A DNA stretch of 16,764 nucleotides, from NCBI GenBank assembly GCA_036514635.1, contig DATBWU010000069.1, positions 1 to 16,764 on the forward strand. Direction: 5' to 3'. Each line of letters starts with the position of its first letter. Within the stretch, counting starts at the first letter, position 1. Origin of the DNA: DASSFZ01 sp036514635 (GTDB taxonomy: Bacteria > Chloroflexota > Anaerolineae > Fen-1058). Below are positions 14,417 through 16,764 of this stretch, in pieces. The notes under the pieces were generated by a model. The model searched no databases and was not told the DNA's origin. It was given only the letters and a program-made list of their open reading frames with translations. A program made the position numbers and the translations under genes.

Positions 14417-15411
14417 CCAAACCCGCGCGCAACACACAAGCCAAGTCGCCGCGCCCCACTATGCGCGCCCGCTGGAAATCGATCGCGAAGTGGGGATTGA
14501 TAACGTTGTTTTCGGTATCGGCCGGTCTCGCGATCTGGCTGGTGACGCGCCCGGCCGAGCCGCCGCCGCAGGTGCGCTTGGGCGGTGTCGCGTATTGCCG
14601 GGGGCTGCCTCACTTCGCGCAGACACTGGGGTTCAGCGGCCAGATGTTCCTGAGCACGTCCGAGAGGCTCCTCAAGGGACTGGTGCTGTACGAGCTCAGC
14701 CCGACGGGGACGCAGCGCACCTTCCAGGACCCCTCGTGGGACGACGCCGGCTACCTGGGCCCGATCACGTTCGACGGCGACGGCAACGTGTACGTCGCGC
14801 CCGTGCCGCGCACCAGCCTGGTGGATAATCCGCCCGAAAAGCAGAACACCATTTACCGCGTCGATACCGATACCGGCGTCATGAGCGAGTTCCTGAATCT
14901 GCCCGCGCCCGAGCCGCCCTCGTCGAGCAACCCGTTCGGCGTGCTGGGGCTGACCTACGATTGCGACACGCACAGCCTGTACGCCACGTCGGTCGCCGGC
15001 TCGACGCGCAGCCAGGAATTAGGTCGGATTTACCGCATCGACCCGAGCACCGGCCAGGCGGTCTCTCGCTTCGACGACGTGGATGCGCTGGGGATCGGCG
15101 TGTTCAATGGCGCGCACGGCAAGCGCCTGTATTTCGGATCGGCGCGCATCGCCGAGGTGCGCTCGATCGCGCTGGACGAGCATGGCGATTTCACCGGCGA
15201 GCCGCGCGCGGAGTTCTCGATTATCGCGCTAAGCGGGGGCCGCGACGAAAAGGCGCGCAGCATGAGCTTCGATGCCGTCGGCGGCATGTTGCTGTACGGC
15301 GTGGAGTTCAACTTCAACCTCGTCGCGTCGAGCGAGCCGACGCAGACCGCGTACCGCTTCCGCTACAATTCCACGCAGGATAGCTGGGAACTGCTGGCGA
15401 TTGCGCCTTAA
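14413..15411 (+). CDS. Membrane-anchored beta-propeller-like protein, unknown function
   Basis: A 332-residue protein with a basic N-terminus, one hydrophobic segment (about 27-44, WGLITLFSVSAGLAIWLV) and an exported domain. That domain has propeller-like blades of the NHL/SMP-30 kind: ITFDGDGNVYVAP, NTIYRVDTDTGVM, LTYDCDTHSLYATS, GRIYRIDPSTGQAV, RLYFGSARIAEVRSIALDEHGDF, and MSFDAVGGMLLYGVEF. I do not recognise a specific family. ATG 14413 overlaps the preceding TGA by ATGA, indicating translational coupling with the lipoprotein, so both probably work at the outer membrane face. C60 and C181 are the visible cysteines. No catalytic motif is evident; it could be a binding or scaffold partner. 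It is the last gene before convergent repeats. Confidence 0.8.
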   Translation: MTKPARNTQAKSPRPTMRARWKSIAKWGLITLFSVSAGLAIWLVTRPAEPPPQVRLGGVAYCRGLPHFAQTLGFSGQMFLSTSERLLKGLVLYELSPTGTQRTFQDPSWDDAGYLGPITFDGDGNVYVAPVPRTSLVDNPPEKQNTIYRVDTDTGVMSEFLNLPAPEPPSSSNPFGVLGLTYDCDTHSLYATSVAGSTRSQELGRIYRIDPSTGQAVSRFDDVDALGIGVFNGAHGKRLYFGSARIAEVRSIALDEHGDFTGEPRAEFSIIALSGGRDEKARSMSFDAVGGMLLYGVEFNFNLVASSEPTQTAYRFRYNSTQDSWELLAIAP

Positions 15412-15425
15412 AGGGGCAGTCTATC

Positions 15426-15488
15426 AGCGGACTGGAAACGGACAAGCGAATAAAAACGGATGCCATCCGCTCCGATCCGCTGGTCCGA
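15426..15488. repeat. Roughly period-10 AGCGGAY word hairpin after the operon
   Basis: Words of type ARCGGAY start at about 15426, 15436, 15445 and 15455; complementary ATCCGCT words occur at 15465 and 15475, then GGTCCG. The arms meet at CGGAT-GCC-ATCCG. The structure starts 15 bases after the propeller stop and could act in 3'-end formation, but no T-tract follows. Confidence 0.5.
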
Positions 15489-15491
15489 CCC

Positions 15492-15540
15492 GCCCTCGCG
15501 CGACCCCCGCGCCGAAGGCGCGAGGGCAGGCGCGCGGGGG
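15492..15540. repeat. Interleaved GC-rich inverted repeats
   Basis: GCCCTCGCGC (15492-15501) is perfectly inverted at 15518-15527, and CCCCCGCGC (15504-15512) is perfectly inverted at 15532-15540. The order A-B-A'-B' is a pseudoknot topology or two mutually exclusive hairpins. A third small hairpin GCGCC-GAA-GGCGC sits at the centre. It lies between convergent genes. Confidence 0.55.
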
Positions 15541-15548
15541 TTCGCCAT

Positions 15549-15661
15549 CCGGTGATTACGCACACGTCAGCGAACCACAGAGGCACGGGGACACGGAGGT
15601 TTCAAAGGGCCGCTTTCTCCGTGCCTCTGTGTCTCCGTGGTGAGAGGTGAACCATCACTAG
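15549..15661. mobile_element. MITE-like element with period-8 hairpin core (copy 2)
   Basis: The left end CCGGTGATTACGCAC (15549-15563) matches that of copy 1 at 9062. The right end (15647-15661) is its weaker inverse, 9 of 15. The core has octamers CACRGRGR at 15576, 15584 and 15592, facing complementary octamers TCTCCGTG, CCTCTGTG and TCTCCGTG at 15616, 15624 and 15632, all in exact phase. Size (113 bp) equals copy 1 (114 bp) within one base, although the core word differs. No transposase is seen. Confidence 0.62.
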
Positions 15662-15688
15662 AGGCAATCCGTTGACGGCTGTCCTTCG

Positions 15689-16764
15689 TCACGGCGATGT
15701 CGAAGCCAGCCGATAGATCGTCCCATCGCCGCGACCGGCCAGGTACAACTCACCCACCCGGTCTTCACCGAAGGAACTGACGCTGAAATCCACATCAAGC
15801 CGCTCGGTCATCTGCCACTGCCCGGCGGCGTCACGCTCCAGCGACCACACTATGCCGCTGCAGTAGTCCGCGAAGACGTATACTCCATCCAGCCAGGGGT
15901 AATCCGAGCCGCGATAGACGTAGCCGCCCGTCACGGAACAGCCGGAGTCGTGAGTGTATTCGGCTACCGGCGGCATCAGGCCCGTCTGATCGCATCCGTC
16001 GCGCGGGCTGTAGCAGTGCATTCCCTCCATGATGCGCCAGCCGTAGTTGACGCCGCCCGCGCTGGAGGCCGGCTGGAAGTCCACTTCTTCGTAGGTGCCC
16101 TGCCCCACGTCGGCGATGTACAGATCGCCCGTCGCGCGATCGAACGAGAAGCGCCACGGGTTGCGCAGGCCGTACGCCCAGACCTCCGGGCGTCCATTCG
16201 CCCCGTCGGCAAAGGGGTTCGACGCGGGGATGGCATAGGGATCGCCCTGGTCGACGTCGATGCGCAATATCTTGCCGAGCAGCGCCTGGGGGTCTTGCCC
16301 GTTACCGATCGCCCCATGCCGATCGCCCGCGCCGCCGCCGTCACCCGTGCCGATGTACAGATAACCGTCCGGCCCGAACAGCAGCAGCCCGCCGTTGTGA
16401 TTCGGTTCCGGCTGATCGATGGTCAGCAGCACCTCGGCGCTATCCGGATCGGCGACGTTCGGATCACCCGACACGCGATAGCGCGCGACGACCGTCGCGC
16501 CGTCCGGGTTGCGCGTGTAATCGACGAAGAATTCCCCGTTCGAAGCGTACTGCGGGTGAAACGCGACGCTGAGCAACCCTTGTTCGTTGCCGGTGGATCG
16601 GACGAGCGAGGCGATGTCGAGAAACGGCGTCTCTAAAACTTGTCCATCTTCGACGATGCGAATACGTCCCGCCTGCTCGACGACGAACAGGCGATCGTCG
16701 CCGGCGTGCGTCAGGTGCACCGGCTTGGCGAAGCCCGAGGCGACCGGCTCGACGCCCAGCGTGA
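15689..16764 (-). CDS. PQQ-type sugar dehydrogenase (glucose/sorbosone dehydrogenase family), 5' partial
   Basis: The C-terminal 358 codons of a GSDH/Yli/HHIP-like six-bladed propeller enzyme that oxidises aldose sugars with PQQ and Ca2+, normally exported. Family motifs in order: EPVASGFAKPVHLTHA, RLFVVEQAGRIRI, GLLSVAFHPQY, PNHNGGLLLFGPDGYLYIGTGDGG, LLGKILRID, YGLRNPWRFSFD, LYIADVGQGTYEEVDF, NYGWRIMEG, GCSVTGGYVYRG and GVYVFADYCSG. The H in NHNGG and R in LRNPWR fit conserved active-site positions. The frame is open to the window edge and homology begins before GTG 16720, so that codon is not the start; signal peptide and true start lie outside. It converges on the propeller operon across about 280 bp of repeats. 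It could instead act as a PQQ-independent sugar-binding propeller. Confidence 0.92.
   Translation of the reverse strand, partial: TLGVEPVASGFAKPVHLTHAGDDRLFVVEQAGRIRIVEDGQVLETPFLDIASLVRSTGNEQGLLSVAFHPQYASNGEFFVDYTRNPDGATVVARYRVSGDPNVADPDSAEVLLTIDQPEPNHNGGLLLFGPDGYLYIGTGDGGGAGDRHGAIGNGQDPQALLGKILRIDVDQGDPYAIPASNPFADGANGRPEVWAYGLRNPWRFSFDRATGDLYIADVGQGTYEEVDFQPASSAGGVNYGWRIMEGMHCYSPRDGCDQTGLMPPVAEYTHDSGCSVTGGYVYRGSDYPWLDGVYVFADYCSGIVWSLERDAAGQWQMTERLDVDFSVSSFGEDRVGELYLAGRGDGTIYRLASTSP

Noticed and set aside
15272..15643. Open frame of 123 residues across the end of the propeller gene
   Set aside because: It overlaps a better-supported gene, then reads through the repeats; its C-terminus (EPQRHGDTEVSKG) is repeat-derived.
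16718..16720. GTG as start of the sugar dehydrogenase
   Set aside because: The upstream codons to the window edge read VEPVASGFAKP, which is family sequence, so the gene is truncated by the window instead.
1..16764. tRNA, rRNA, phage, toxin-antitoxin or restriction genes
   Set aside because: Looked for in gaps and frames on both strands; nothing with cloverleaf, anticodon arm or family motifs was seen.

Overview
The window looks like a chromosomal segment of a GC-rich bacterium, most plausibly a Chloroflexota (Anaerolineae-like) genome. The grounds are indirect: large secreted proteins with DUF11-type repeats, proline/threonine-rich lipoprotein N-termini, TATAAT-type promoters, and many degenerate short-word repeats between genes. 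No rRNA, tRNA or phylogenetic marker is present, so the assignment is an inference.

Layout. 1-187 holds a cluster of hairpins. 188-4576 is a very large secreted subtilisin-like (S8) protease. 4577-4952 is a long non-coding stretch with a TATAAT box and a perfect 14-bp hairpin. 4953-6344 is an S41/PDZ lipoprotein protease. 6457-7062 is a HAD-family hydrolase, 7139-7681 a YfcE-type metallophosphoesterase and 7859-8635 a xylose-isomerase-like TIM-barrel protein. 8675-8983 (minus) is a small unknown protein. 9268-15411 is a probable four-gene cluster: SERCA-like calcium P-type ATPase, YbaK-type aminoacyl-tRNA deacylase, a lipoprotein resembling copper amine oxidase without its copper ligands, and a membrane-anchored beta-propeller-like protein. 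The last three overlap by ATGA. 15689-16764 (minus) is a PQQ-type sugar dehydrogenase (GSDH family) cut by the window edge.

The most unusual content is not in the genes. Almost every gap, and two linkers inside the S8 protease, contains an array of a degenerate short word kept in strict phase: period 4 (782-853, 6339-6426), period 7 (333-388, 7064-7130, 12089-12175), period 8 (9084-9145, 15576-15639) and about period 10 (15426-15488). Several arrays are followed by an array of the reverse-complement word with the same period, giving long imperfect hairpins. The two period-8 hairpins also share outer inverted repeats of the type CTGGTGATTACACAC, so they look like two members of one small non-autonomous element. 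The arrays tend to begin at or inside a stop codon, and three lie in coding sequence. They recall the heptanucleotide STRR repeats of filamentous cyanobacteria, but I know of no described mechanism producing phase-locked words with a matching reverse-complement arm.

Functionally the genes are mostly housekeeping or cell-surface: secreted and lipoprotein proteases, Ca2+ export, tRNA proofreading, sugar oxidation and small hydrolases. I see no phage, CRISPR, transposase or classical defence gene.
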